NCBI GenBank assembly: GCA_900074885.1
Contig: FJUW01000017.1
Coordinates: 255,933 to 319,932 of the forward strand
Source: Rhynchosporium graminicola
Lineage: Eukaryota > Ascomycota > Leotiomycetes > Helotiales > Ploettnerulaceae
Reading direction: 5' to 3'
DNA: 64,000 bases
Shown here: in pieces, positions 1-11,288 of the stretch
Layout: each line of letters opens with the position of its first letter
Position numbering within the stretch: the first letter of the stretch is position 1
Notes under the pieces: model-generated
What the model was told of the DNA's origin: nothing
The model's input: only the letters and a program-made list of their open reading frames with translations
The model's database searches: none
Translations under genes and position numbers: made by a program

Positions 1-840
1 TGAGGCGCAGATGTTGGCGAGCAAGAAGTTTGGAGCGAAGGTGTATGACACATGATGGTCACTCAACCTTCGCAGAAGTTCCAAAGGTGTTCCAACCGCA
101 GAGGAGGTTGCAATGTGAACTTGGTTAGCATTAAGCTTCAAAGCATGTAAATGAATCTCCACAAGATTCGCAACATGGTCAAATCCCGTCCAAGCCAGGA
201 ACGTGTCCTTGGCCGTGGTTCCGTGTATCTTGATCTTTCCATCAACCGAAGAGAGCAGGTTATGGTGTGAGAGAGAGACTGCCTTTGAGTCGCCAGTGCT
301 ACCAGATGTCAGGAGAAGAACTGCGAGTTCCTCAAATTTCTTCCTGAGTCCTTCAGGGTCGGCCTTGGTCAAATCTGGCTCGGGAGCAGGAAAGATCTTT
401 GGGAGAGAAATTTCATCAATTGCGGAAGTGGTAGTGATTCGTAGTCCATCAACGTCCGGAAATTCCGACTTGAGGGCTTCCGTTGTGATTATCAGGGGGC
501 TCTGGAGAAGCTGTTGAAGTGATCGAACATGTCTCTCGCACCGGTCTGGATCTCTAGGAAGAGGAGCTGAGAGGCACGGCACACCTCCAGCTGCAACAAT
601 AGCCCAGAACCAATAAATGCAATCAAGACGATCTTCTACGTGAAGAAGAGTTACCGTGTTCAGAGAAAAGTGCTCGATTGCTTGTAGACGTTTAGATCTG
701 AGGACTGCTTGCTCGTACAGTTGAGCGTAACTGATTTTCAACACCGAGTCATCTGATGTATTCGAAGGATGAATGAGCAGGCCGTTAAAGTTGACAGACT
801 GTGCAGCTTTCTGCAAAAGTTGAAGCAAATTTTGAGCCAT
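1..840 (-). CDS. NRPS-like adenylate-forming enzyme, N-terminal part (partial)
   Basis: An uninterrupted reading frame of 280 codons starts at the ATG at 838-840 and runs off the left edge, so only the N-terminal half of an adenylation domain is visible. The core A3 phosphate-binding motif LTSGSTGDSKAVSLSHHN is at about residues 176-193, followed by a conserved stretch with WTGFDHVANLVEIHLHA and then YTFAPNFLLA. These segments are typical of fungal adenylate-forming enzymes of the NRPS-like type, where the A domain activates a carboxylic acid with ATP and is usually followed by a carrier domain and a reductase or thioesterase. The downstream domains, and so the product, cannot be seen. No intron is needed in the visible part. 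A TATAAA on the minus strand at 957-962 lies about 117 bases upstream of the ATG. It could also be a plain acyl-CoA-synthetase-like protein; the superfamily is secure, the subtype less so. Confidence 0.85.
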   Translation of the reverse strand, partial: MAQNLLQLLQKAAQSVNFNGLLIHPSNTSDDSVLKISYAQLYEQAVLRSKRLQAIEHFSLNTVTLLHVEDRLDCIYWFWAIVAAGGVPCLSAPLPRDPDRCERHVRSLQQLLQSPLIITTEALKSEFPDVDGLRITTTSAIDEISLPKIFPAPEPDLTKADPEGLRKKFEELAVLLLTSGSTGDSKAVSLSHHNLLSSVDGKIKIHGTTAKDTFLAWTGFDHVANLVEIHLHALKLNANQVHIATSSAVGTPLELLRRLSDHHVSYTFAPNFLLANICAS

Positions 841-956
841 GACCGCTACTTTGATGGCTCTTGCCAGATAATGATCAAGAGAATAGATTCGAACAGTTTG
901 AAATGAAAGAATGGATCTTTGAATGTTGATGCTTGACAAATGTACCATGAGCGGGC

Positions 957-962
957 TTTATA
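957..962 (-). promoter_or_regulatory. TATA box candidate for the NRPS-like gene
   Basis: Minus-strand TATAAA about 117 bases upstream of the start codon at 840. Position fits a 5' UTR of roughly 80-90 bases. Sequence match only. Confidence 0.35.
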
Positions 963-3900
963 TCAGTCTCATTCAAGGTCGTTTGCAATGCCTCAATCAC
1001 ATCGCGGAAAAGGCGGATACATCGACTATCTGGAATCCTCTTACATCTTTACGAACATGTTGGTTACCGCTTCCGCTGAGCCAGACTTGCATATCATGTA
1101 TCGATTGTGATGCACACAGCTTGTTGCATGAACCGACCCCTCGGGAATCTCTTGAACCAATCTCCACCTCTCTAACGGTCCGTTTCTTGACATCTTGATA
1201 AGCCCCAGAAATATGGAATGTTCTACAGAATCCGATTGGTTCGTTTAGCGAGAATCCCGAATGAAAATAAAGCCACCAACAACAGATACCATACGATTGG
1301 GTTATGTAGTCAGCTTGACAACCGGCAACCTTTTCCTGAACCCGGATCTTCACTTTCTGTTACACTATCGAACATGTGCTTGCGCTTTGATATTATGGTG
1401 GCAAAGATGGCCAGATCTTGGGATTTAGATAGGCTTCGAAGGGTAAAAGGCAATTGGAAATCCTAAGGTTAACTTATCTTACGAATCAGTTACTGTCAGG
1501 TATTCTTGCGATCGGCTTAGTTAATTCCATCATCTTGTATGGCTGAGGGACCATATATGACTATTGTGGGATGGACAATGGTTTCCTTGCCTTTCCCACA
1601 TGCCATGCTGGCGATCCAACATCCCGTCCCGAATGATTGGGACTTTATTACCAATCTGTTGGTGTCTCAAAGTGGAAATCGAGGCTTGCATTGCACAATT
1701 CGTTTTTGGGCTTTGATCATTCGATTATCGCCATTGAGACTGCAAATGAGCCAATGAATGTGTCGGAGCTACTCGGCTTGACTCAATGTATGGAAGAGAC
1801 TCGCTTTCGCTTTGGCCTCCACTCCCACGCTGTGGCTAACAAGAATTCACACCCGTTCTCAAACTGCAGGCAAGAGTAGCTAGCAAATGGAATGAAGAAC
1901 TTTCTTTATTTCTTACATTGGTAGCATCTCACTATGACCAACAAAGTCTCCTCCAGAATGGCACATCAAAACTTCGAGGCTACGAAAACTCGTCCTTAGC
2001 AGGGCGCTCCGGGAGTCTGAGCCTGGAATAATCAACGTCCTCGATGGTCACTTGCAAATTTACTGAGAAGTTAGGCGACTTTTACCTTGATTTCTAATAC
2101 TAGCCCAGCATATTTCTAACGACAAAATATATTGTTGCGACTGTGAAGCGCATCTGGCCAGTTTCATTTTCGTCCTGAAATCCACTTCAACTAGTCCCGC
2201 TCCAGTAATATTATCGATTGCGGCAGAAGACGCAACGGGATAGCGAGAGGAGTATCCATAATCGCTTGGTGCCACCAAGAATTATGCTAAACTAGATTAC
2301 TAATTCTTCTCGTACGATGATCCAAAAAAATACGTGTGAAAAATATGTTGCTACCTTCCTATTCTTTTGCATCCTCTATGGAGTGTAGAGCCTAGAGTAG
2401 CAGAATTTTGACATAGAGATAGCGAAAAGCCAAGGTATAAATTACCAGTGCTTGTACCATGCTACTGTACCTCCCGATCAATCTCACAGCTCCCACCCTC
2501 GGCAGCGGTCCAGCGAGGACAATCCAACCAGAACCATCCTTATGGCTGATCGAAACGGACCGGAAGCGGAACAGGATAGTTGATGACGAGCAGCTTGAAC
2601 ATATCCAAGTACCTGCCACCTGTTGTCCAGAGGAGGGACATCCACTGCTTGAAATCTTTGATATCAGGCTCGATCTGACCATGGTGCAGAAGTTCCGAGT
2701 CCAAGATATGAGATCTACCTTGCCGTTCAGATCCATTATAGATCAGATAGATCAATTCCCTGTTATTGCTTATGCTTGAATATTTAGTGACAGTGGTTCA
2801 CGGTGGACACAATTTGACCTGTCTTGGTAAGCAATAACACATCAAATGAAGATATATTGTATAGGAGGCGAAGTACACATTTCTCTGCAGCTAGGATCAC
2901 CGGCCTAAGCTCTCAAACTCGCAATTCGACATGTAGCAGACCTGTCTCCCTGCTTACTTCTGAATCCTCGGACAAGTCCATGATATCTCGCACGCGTACC
3001 TTGGGATTATTCGCGGGTAGAGTTGTCGAAACTGTAGTGGTGATCGTGGTAGCCAAAGGATTGGCGCAACCCAAATTGGTATTTGTGGGAGGGAAGCTTG
3101 TGATAAGAGGGTAAATCAAAGTGGAAGTGGTCGTCGGAGTAGAAGATTCCTATATAGAACATCAGCTGAATTAATCTTGTACTAGACTAGGCGAGAGATG
3201 GTACCAGCTCAGTATAGTTAGCTTCCAGCAAGTAGAGTACTCGCTTATTTAGTAGTGCCGGTAGAATAAGTCACCTAGCCGTGTTAGTGATTTTGGGGGG
3301 CAGCGAGTCTAGTGCTAACTTAAGGGGAATTGAAAAGGAAATCTGAGGGAGTTACAATTGTTGATATGAGATATTGACTCGTAGAACTTGTCTCGTAGTG
3401 GATCCGCTAGTGAGTAAGTGTTAGCTAGGCATGGTTCGATATTAAAAAGGGACACGAAAATCCTCTTGTTGTCCCCGGATCACATCGACAACACATTTCG
3501 GCGAGTTGGGATAGAAATCCTTGCTTGCTTCAGGTCATTCTTCTGAAGGAATGTCATTGGTCTCCTTTCCAAACTTAGCCACTTCGTGAAATCGAGATCA
3601 GATCCTTTTCCACTGCGAGTCTACGACGATCTTAACCACCTAGAGATATCGTTAGTATAAACGACAACGCCGATTATACTGATACGAACGAAAGCTTCTA
3701 AGAGCAGAGGTCTATAACAAGGAGAGTTGTGTGAAGGTAGCAGTTCCACACCATTAGATTATATGTTTCTAAATTACATCTGTGGATAGGTTTAGCAGGG
3801 CTGGCTCATAGAGCAGTATGACCGATATTTTGTATCAGGAGTGTATCTACATTCAAACGCTCATTATGACGTGACTGTTTCACGTTACACGCAGGCTCGA

Positions 3901-4205
3901 AGGCGAATGTAGTATCCAGAACTATGCCGCTAAATTTTGCGATATCTCACTACCATTAATTATGTTTCTCTTTCCACCGACTCTATCTCTATTCCTGTCC
4001 TTCTCCTAATGTCGTGCTGACTCAACCACCGTGGATTCATGTCAAGCAGTGATGATACTGCACGACCATATACTTGGTCCAGGGCTTTTCAAATCCCCAG
4101 TCGTCGTTGCGACCCAAATCATCCTATCTGTATCTACCCAATAGTAATCGTGATACCCTCGGCGATCCCAACGAAACATCTAGCCCGAGATTCGAAATCT
4201 CTCAA
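963..4205. other. Intergenic, no confident gene
   Basis: Several short open frames occur on both strands but none has a family signature, a plausible promoter-to-start arrangement or consistent splice signals. The only compositional oddity is a Thr/Ser-rich minus-strand frame at 2913-3150, listed separately. Confidence 0.5.
2913..3150 (-). pseudogene. Possible exon or relic of a Ser/Thr-rich protein
   Basis: On the minus strand an open frame beginning after a TATAG acceptor-like site near 3150 encodes a Thr/Ser/Pro-rich stretch (ESSTPTTTSTLIYPL, then ATTITTTVSTTLPA) and closes near 2913. Such composition is common in the wall-anchored or secreted linkers of fungal proteins. I could not find a start codon, a signal peptide or a convincing upstream exon; the DNA upstream to about 3300 has stops in all frames. 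It may be a fragment of a degraded gene or simply chance low complexity. Confidence 0.2.
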
Positions 4206-6097
4206 TCATTCACAAGCCTCATCTACGTGCACACACTTCGAGCCATAACTGAGGCCATGCCCAAACCTGAAAACAGGATTCTCCGTATCAAATGGCTGAT
4301 CGCCGTAGCTGTGTTCTACAGCACGATCGGATCGGGGCAGGTCGAACGGAAGCTTTCCTTCAGGACTTGCACCATCGGTGGAAAAGATAACGTCCAGCAG
4401 TGCTTGAGTGCTGCTTCCATAGGTTGCAAAGAGTGCAGCGGCTTGTTCCGCAACTTCTGGAACTGCTGCAGGACGGTTGAAATTTATATCAACTATGGTT
4501 GGAACCGCTGAATAGATTTTGGCTTGGCGCGCCTTCTCCTCGACAGAGTATTCGAGGCTGCCGGATTGTAGATCACCGCCCTCTTCTTCGGGATGAGATG
4601 GACTGACTGGAGCCTTTAGTCGCAGAATTGCGAAATCAGCCTCTTCTGGAGATGTAACAACAGCATAACCGCAATTCTGGATGAAAGCGCCGTCTAATCC
4701 TTCGACGTAAAACTTGGTAGATGATGGTACTTTCATTAAGGGGAGAGTTGCCTTTTTGTTCGTCAAAAGCGTATGAGCTCTACGTTGCACATCCAGACCC
4801 ATGTTTCGAAAGTAAGGGTTGCCCGCAACTTTCGCAGCTTCTTCAACATCAACATATGGTGCATCAAACAAGCCTAGCAAGAATTTCTCTCTCAGCAACT
4901 TTCGGACTGAGACGTCCACGCGTGATTCCGATAAAATTCCTGTCTTGACAAGTTCAACGACAAGCTCTGGTCGTGCCTCGCCTCCTAGTTGATCGCAACC
5001 GGCATCAAGAATACGCTCGACTCGTTGCAATTCAGAGAGCTGTTGGACACCCCACGCTTTGGCCATCCAAGGTTTTCCTGCCACCTTGGTATTAGTAATA
5101 AGACCCCAATCCGTCAGAACTACTCCATCAAAGCCAAGCTTCTCCCTCAAAAGTCCGGTGACGACTGGCTTGTTGAATGAGAACCCTACAGATTCATACT
5201 CGAGACCAACGGGTCGACTGTAGTATGGCATCATTTGACGAGCACCAGCCTTGATCGCTGCCTTGAAGGGAATCAAATGATAATTCAGATTTTGTGTAGG
5301 ATATGTTGTGTTCATGCCGAACTCAAAGTGTGCATCCCATCCATTCTCCGCAGGGCCGGCTCCTGGAAAATGCTTAGTGACCGTGGAGACAGATCTTCGG
5401 CCAAATGTCTCGCCTTGAAAGCCTTTAATGTAAGCAGAAAGGAGTTCAGCAGTCAAGTAAGCATCCTCGCCAAACCCGTTGCGGTTCCTAGGCCATCGAG
5501 GTTCCGTAGCAAGATCAACCTGAGGGTGTAACGCAGCACGAATACCGACAGCCAGGTACTCTTCACGAGCGATCTCTGCAAACTTCTGTACTAGTTCGGC
5601 CGAGCGTAATGCTGCAAGACCTGGTGTTTCCGGCCACTGTGAGAACCCTATGGCAGCTATGCCGGTTCGAACATCCTCCGTGAAGGAATGTCGAGGATCA
5701 GTGGATAGTGTTATCGGTATGCCCAGTCGTGTTTGGAGGGCACGTTCCTGTAAGCGGTTGGAAAACTGCGCCGCCTCGGTGACATTGGAGATGGCAGAAG
5801 CGAGATTGAAGTGCGTCACTAACTGGGTTCCGACAACAAATTCCGTGCTATTGAGCTCCGGAGTCGCTTTAGCGAGTGTCCCGTTCTCTCCAGCAAAGAT
5901 GATGAAGTGAAAGAGCTGGCCTGCCTTTTCCTCGATCGTCATACGAGACAGTAGGTCATCTACTCGTGACTCAAGGCTCAATGATGCATTTCGGAAAGGG
6001 AAACCAGCGGTGGCTTATGTGTCTGCGCCGCAAAGGGTTTTGCACTCTTCTTTTGCACAGAGATACGAGCCAAAAAGAGCAAGAAAAGGAGTTTCAT
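4206..6097 (-). CDS. Secreted glycoside hydrolase family 3 protein
   Basis: Proposed exons are 6097..6067 and 6013..4206 (53-nt intron, GTATCT...AAG), giving 612 residues. The tiny first exon supplies a signal peptide (MKLLFLLFLAPTAGFP); without it the large frame has no upstream ATG, and the phase across the intron is correct. The body is a GH3 enzyme: the N-terminal repeat of the family (SRVDDLLSRMTIEEKAGQLF), KHFPG at about residue 224, and the nucleophile motif GFDGVVLTDWG with Asp at about 312. The C-terminal part follows the second GH3 domain and ends near FRFGHGLSY; there is no fibronectin-III tail. GH3 enzymes remove terminal beta-glucosyl, xylosyl or N-acetylglucosaminyl residues with retention; substrate cannot be read here. 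Secretion is inferred from the signal peptide and several N-x-S/T sites. The splice acceptor AAG is unusual, so the first intron is the weakest part of the model. Confidence 0.87.
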
Positions 6098-6539
6098 GGC
6101 GTCTTTGCTATGATGATAACCTGACAAATGCGATGAAAAAACATTAAGCGGGATTCCCTATGCACCGCTTGAAAGGAAGTCTGTCTGTCTTATATGGCTG
6201 GTGAAGTACATGCCCTCTGATGTGAGTAAGTAGACCCTGTAAAGAGGAAAATGCTAAAAATTATCCGTATCTCAGGCTAGGCAGATGGCCCATACCTCGG
6301 TTCTTGGGTAATTGTGAATAGCTTCACGTATCTGATGTTGGCTAACAAGACGTGCATAAGAAGGACACTCTGCACCAATCACGATCCTGGAATGAAGCAA
6401 CGACACTTTCGTTCCCACAGCGAGACTTCGGTGATACAAGTATTACGGGGAACTGAAGTGGCCGTGGCATTGGATTCTTTCATCCAAAGCGAGCCTGCGA
6501 CGGAAGCTTTGAGTTCCGGTAAGAGCCGAGTTGGTTCGG

Positions 6540-6577
6540 TCGGCCGGCATCGCCGGCCGAACCCGAACCCGAACCAA
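6540..6577. repeat. GC-rich perfect palindrome plus GAACCC direct repeats
   Basis: Nine-base arms (TCGGCCGGC / GCCGGCCGA) with an ATC loop at 6540-6560, immediately followed by about three copies of GAACCC. The first 1-2 kb around are of ordinary composition. It is not the fungal telomere repeat (TTAGGG). Could form a stable cruciform or RNA hairpin in the region 5' of the GH3 gene; no function can be assigned. Confidence 0.6.
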
Positions 6578-8221
6578 GTGGGTGGCTTCTGGAAAAAATG
6601 GAGATAGGGGTTCTCTAGCGCAGCCTCTAATTGGCTGAATCAAGAATCACGGGCGGTAGAGAGGTGCAGAACGTCCATTAGTAGTATAGCGTATATGTGC
6701 TTCCCAGGAGTGTTGCGAGTCAGCTCCCAGTCGTTGTCAATACCGCGTGAATAGGAGAGAGCACTGAAAGTTAGTTAGTTCATCGGTTCATCCGGACAAT
6801 ATAAGTAACAAGGTTTGCTAGATGCGAAAGCCATTTCTTCAATTATTGCAAAGCAGGACATGACTACTATATACAAGTACATGGTAAGATCAAGGACACC
6901 AATTGGAAGGTGATTTAACTTGACTCGACTCGAACATTGTCTGTCACCTATGGAAAGTCTCCATAGTAATTATGCTACTGTATGACCCAAATAGCTTCCA
7001 GAAATCGGTCATTTTATTCGCAAGGTGGAAGGAAATGACGCACTTTCTGCGGCTAGATGATCTTGGCTGAGTACAGTAAAAAGAACCTTTTCACAAATCT
7101 TCACATACGGTAGTACATCAAAATCACAACCCAAGCTGGCTAGTACTGATGTCCAAATCTGTGAGCGACGTACATGCTATCGACAATTGTTCCCGTGGGT
7201 ACTCTGTAATTGATAGGTGGTTGAATATAATAATAGTATCAGCGCAATGGAACCCGCACAAGTGTTTCAGCAGACGTAACAGAAGAAATAACTTCATGAA
7301 CGTCACGATACTTCCCCTGCTGATTTGGCAACTACATCAACTGGTTTAGCCTTCTCCAAAGAAGAGGCCCACTGTGGAGGAGAGAAACCGACCGGGGCGG
7401 GGTCGCCAGAGCACGTGAATCTGCTCTATTCCAATGTCTAATCGGCACATAGTCTGTATAGTGTTACTTGCGAATGCTAGTTATAAGACTTGATCGTGAC
7501 ATGGAAGATAGTCCGTGATATCGCAGAAAGCAATCTGAAGGTGTCATGCTTCTGCCAGTATCTCATATATAGCTAGATCTACGAGGCTTCATTCCTTATT
7601 AGGGCGTAGGAAGGTATTCTACATCATAAGCTACCCTGCCTGGCGACTGCCCGCCGTGAGCGGGCAACCGGCGCCGCCGACGGCTAACACGCGAAAACTG
7701 CATGTCGATTTTCTTCGGGGCAAAGTTACATGTAGTATAGTAGTGATGGCATTACCGGCTCAGCCGACAGTTGAAAACCTTAAATAAACTCAAACTAAAA
7801 CTTGGAACTATTCAAGTTCATACTTCGTACAGGCCTCAAAGATCTACTATTCGTTGTCTGTGCTATCGGCCCCAGAATCTACTACTTTCAGAAAAAGTCA
7901 GAGACAGCGCAATGGCTGATTAGCCAGTACCTTTTACACAGTGGAATACTCTAGTATTACGCACAGACAGCAAATGGTTGATCTTTCGGGCCTGTACTAA
8001 GTAGTAACTCAAGAGTATGTCGTCTACCCCCGCATGCCGACTGCTTTCACTTAATATACCGCCACTCCTACTTACTATCTTCAATAAGACTGCAGATAAC
8101 CTCCGCCTACAGCAGTAGAGAATCGATTAAGCGATGAGTTGCTTACTCAAAAGTCTCTTAGTCGTACGTAGACTTACGCATGCACAAATCAAGGGTTTTT
8201 AGGCGGAGGCTTCTAGCTATC

Positions 8222-8226
8222 CAAGG
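8222..8226. repeat. Target-site duplication, left copy
   Basis: CAAGG directly before the left LTR. The right copy at 18216-18220 is TAAGG; the single difference is a CpA to TpA change, the preferred RIP substitution. Confidence 0.8.
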
Positions 8227-8367
8227 TGTCAGGGGGCGTCCGAGATATATATGTGGTAAAAGTCTTGATTCTGTCTATCGCTATAGTAGGAGGAACTATC
8301 TAAGTGAAGCTAACTAACGGCACTAAGTACTTAGTACTATCTTATCTCATAATAATATCCCGTGATA
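8227..8367 (-). repeat. 3' LTR of the chromovirus (left copy)
   Basis: 141 bp, TGTCAG...CGTGATA as read on the plus strand. Compared with the right LTR it keeps G/C bases in its outer part (8227 to about 8290) but is mutated in its inner part (for example AATAATATCCC where the other has GATGATGTCCC). Confidence 0.93.
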
Positions 8368-8380
8368 TCTCCCTCCTCTA
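8368..8380 (-). other. Polypurine tract of the retroelement
   Basis: Plus strand TCTCCCTCCTCTA directly after the left LTR, a purine run on the minus strand. This is the expected plus-strand primer position next to the 3' LTR and fixes the orientation independently of the coding motifs. Confidence 0.7.
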
Positions 8381-8532
8381 AGTATAAAAAACTCTATCCC
8401 TAGAGAAAAAAGATAGTTCGACTAGTAATATATAGTAAATATAAATAGTAATAATTATTAATCTCTTCTGCTACTCTCCCCTGATGAATCTAATACGTCC
8501 TTATTAAAATTTAACTTAGTTATAATTTATAG

Positions 8533-11250
8533 GATTAAAGTCATATCCTCTATATCCCTATTCTCCTTAGTTATAACTATCTTTATTAGGGCTAGCTTTT
8601 TCATTAGTCTAATTACTTGCTTTCCCTTCCTTTTTAGAGTAGATTTAGTAGGCTTTAGTAATATAATCGTATCTTTATCGCTATCTTCTATAAGGTTAGA
8701 GGTCTAAGTAGTTAGTAAAACTAGACCTATTAGCTTCTTCTTTAGGTAGGGTTTTCTTAGTTTATATAGTTAGGGTTCGGTATCTAGTACTATTATACTA
8801 AAAAGGTATCTGTTTATAGTATTACTCTAGTTTTCTTAATTAACTAGATCTTTAATAGCGTATATTATTTCTGTATTTCCCGCGATACGAGTTAGTCCCT
8901 ATATACTTATTAATTTTCTTAAGAAGAGTATTCTGTTTTTAACTAGATCTATAACTCTCTAATAATATCCTAGCCTTAAGGGTTAATATATTAGGAGTTA
9001 TAATAAGGCGAAGATAAAAGACTTATAGCGTTTTAGTATATTTCTGTTTAGTTTTATAATATTAGTCTTATTAGTTCTCTTTAACTTTCTTCTGCCCTTA
9101 GTATCTTTCGACCGGTTATAGTCGACTATACTTACGTGTCCTTCTATATTATTAATAGGAGTTAATAGCAATTTCGATTAGATATCGTAGTCTAAGGATA
9201 ATATAATTAAATTCGTTATATTTCCTATATCGATACGAGGTTTAATTAAATATAACTATTAATACGCTATTATACTACTTTTGATCTCGCTCTGAAAAAT
9301 TAGGCTCTATGCGTTTAGATATTCATATAAGAATATAAGGTCTCCTATCTTATTACTTATAACTAGTACTTATTATAGTTTAGGCGTAAGTAGAGTTAGA
9401 GAGTATCTTAAAATATAGAATAAAATTCCTAACGTTACTATTATTAGGTCTAAGTCGTAGAAAGGTGCCTAATATAGTAAACTTAGTATAAATTCTATAT
9501 AGTAGCTCGGTCTATTAATATTAATTCTTAGAAGAGCTACTATACTTATAACTACGTCTAGTACTAGTAGGCGTAAGATCTATACTAGCCCGACCGTCTC
9601 TAGCGTAATAGTATATATAACCTCGCTAAGTAGTACGATTGCAGACCTATAAGAGGTACTAATTAATATAGTTAGTAAGGCGTCCAGAATAGCAATAGGG
9701 TTTAGTATATCTTAAAGCGCGCGAAAATATTCTTCGATAACTACTTTAGTATCTACGTAAGCTTAAATTATTAAGGAATATCTATTGTATAATATCTAGA
9801 GAAGATATAGTATATAGTTAGCGTAGTCCTTATTTAATAGAGATCTGTTAAGTATATAGAGGAAGTCCCCTATTAACTTATATATACGTTCTATCTCTAC
9901 TATAAGTGAAATATATACGCTATAATATATCGTAGCAGAAGCTATTACTTATAGGAATATTTCAAAGCTCGGCTTTGAACTATTATGCCCTCTTATTAGC
10001 GCGTTATCGAAGATAAATTATCTATCGGTTCTGCGTCTTATAATAATACTAATATCTTCCTTAGCTTTAATTAATAGAGATAAGGTCTAGTATAAACTAT
10101 CGAATACTAAGGAAGCGCTAATTAGTTAAAATACTTTCCTATCTGCTTATATATCTTCTTTATACTCCTTAGTAAGTTCTATTACTCTAGTCTCCTTTAA
10201 TCTTTTTTATTAGATTTTCTTCTATCTCTTTAGTTCTTATAGTTCTTAAAGAACTAAGCGGAGTTTATCTCTAAGATACTCTCGTATAATAATTTCTATA
10301 AAATAGTAGTACTAATTATATTATATCTCCTTTATAATATTAGTAGCTTTAAACTTCTAGCCTCCGAGAACTATAATATCTCTATTAGGATAGATAATAT
10401 ATCTGATTCTTATATTAGGAGTTATAAGACTATTCAGGGGAAAGTCGTTTATAGTAAGGCGTAAGCGGAAAGCGTCTCCGAAAGCTACTCGCTAAGAGTA
10501 TAGGTATCTATTAATTAGCGAAAAGTTAGTAAGGAACTATTTAAAAAGACTATTTATTAATATATTATAGTAAGTTACGCTAATTAGATAATCTCTTAGA
10601 TAGATACTAGTTAGGACGTGAACGTTACCTTAGGGGCGTTCGATATATAGGCCGGGTTCCTTATCGTCTTAGATAAGTTAGTAAAGATAAAGCTAGTTCT
10701 TATAGTATACTCTATCCTTAGGAGCCTTATAATAGAGTATAAATAGTTATTAAAGTACTTAAGGAAAGTTACTATTTAGGTTAGTATACTTATAGGGGTT
10801 ATCTAACTCTCTATTCTATATAGTAAGGTTAGGTAAGATATCTCGGGTAACTCTGATAATACTACTTATCTTATACCTTGAACTATATTCGTTTCTCTTA
10901 ATATTAGGGTGAAGTAATCTATCTTATAGACCTTAAAAGATTTATAGAATATTACTTCGACGAACTAGTCGAGTGAAAGAGGATAACGAGTATACTAGGG
11001 ACGATAGGGTAAAGGAGTTAAGAGTTCTTAGTATATTATTATTAATTAGTATATTCGTGCGAAAGATAGAGTAGACTCTTATTATAGTTAATATAGAATT
11101 AATAGTAAGAGTGCAGATAAAGGAGTTAATATATAGTAGTAAGATTATTATTATTAGAATTTTATATGCGTAAGTTAGATAAGGAGGAGCTTAAGGAAGT
11201 AAATAAACGCGATAGTAGAGCGGGAATATTAATAAGATAAATATTAATAA
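8533..11250 (-). pseudogene. Extra ORF (ORF3) downstream of pol in the chromovirus, RIP-inactivated
   Basis: After the chromodomain stop at 11289-11291 the minus strand again shows long coding-like stretches interrupted only by RIP-type stops. One segment (about 10,350-10,730) reads through about 125 codons in one frame and contains DDKEPGLYIERP, NVHVLTSIYLRDYLISV and FRLRLTINDFPLNSL. Around 9,900-10,080 a frame contains FIFDNALIRGHNSSKPSFE, and the end (about 8,530-8,750) is Lys-rich. I do not recognise any of these as gag, envelope, RNase H or a known accessory domain. The length (up to about 900 codons) and position suggest either a lineage-specific third gene of this element family or a captured host gene. 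Continuity of a single frame across the whole span was checked only in pieces. Start and end are approximate. Confidence 0.55.
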
Positions 11251-11288
11251 GGCTAATTTACTAAAATATACGTCACGTGAATAATTTA

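Larger units (their letters stand above)
6098..8226. other. Intergenic, two GC hairpins only
   Basis: Upstream region of the GH3 gene and the left flank of the retroelement. Short frames only. Contains a strong GC palindrome at 6540-6560 and a weaker one at 7648-7666; otherwise nothing recognisable. Confidence 0.5.

Noticed and set aside
6558..6577. GAACCC repeats as telomeric or subtelomeric sequence
   Set aside because: Fungal telomeres are TTAGGG/CCCTAA; only three impure GAACCC units are present.
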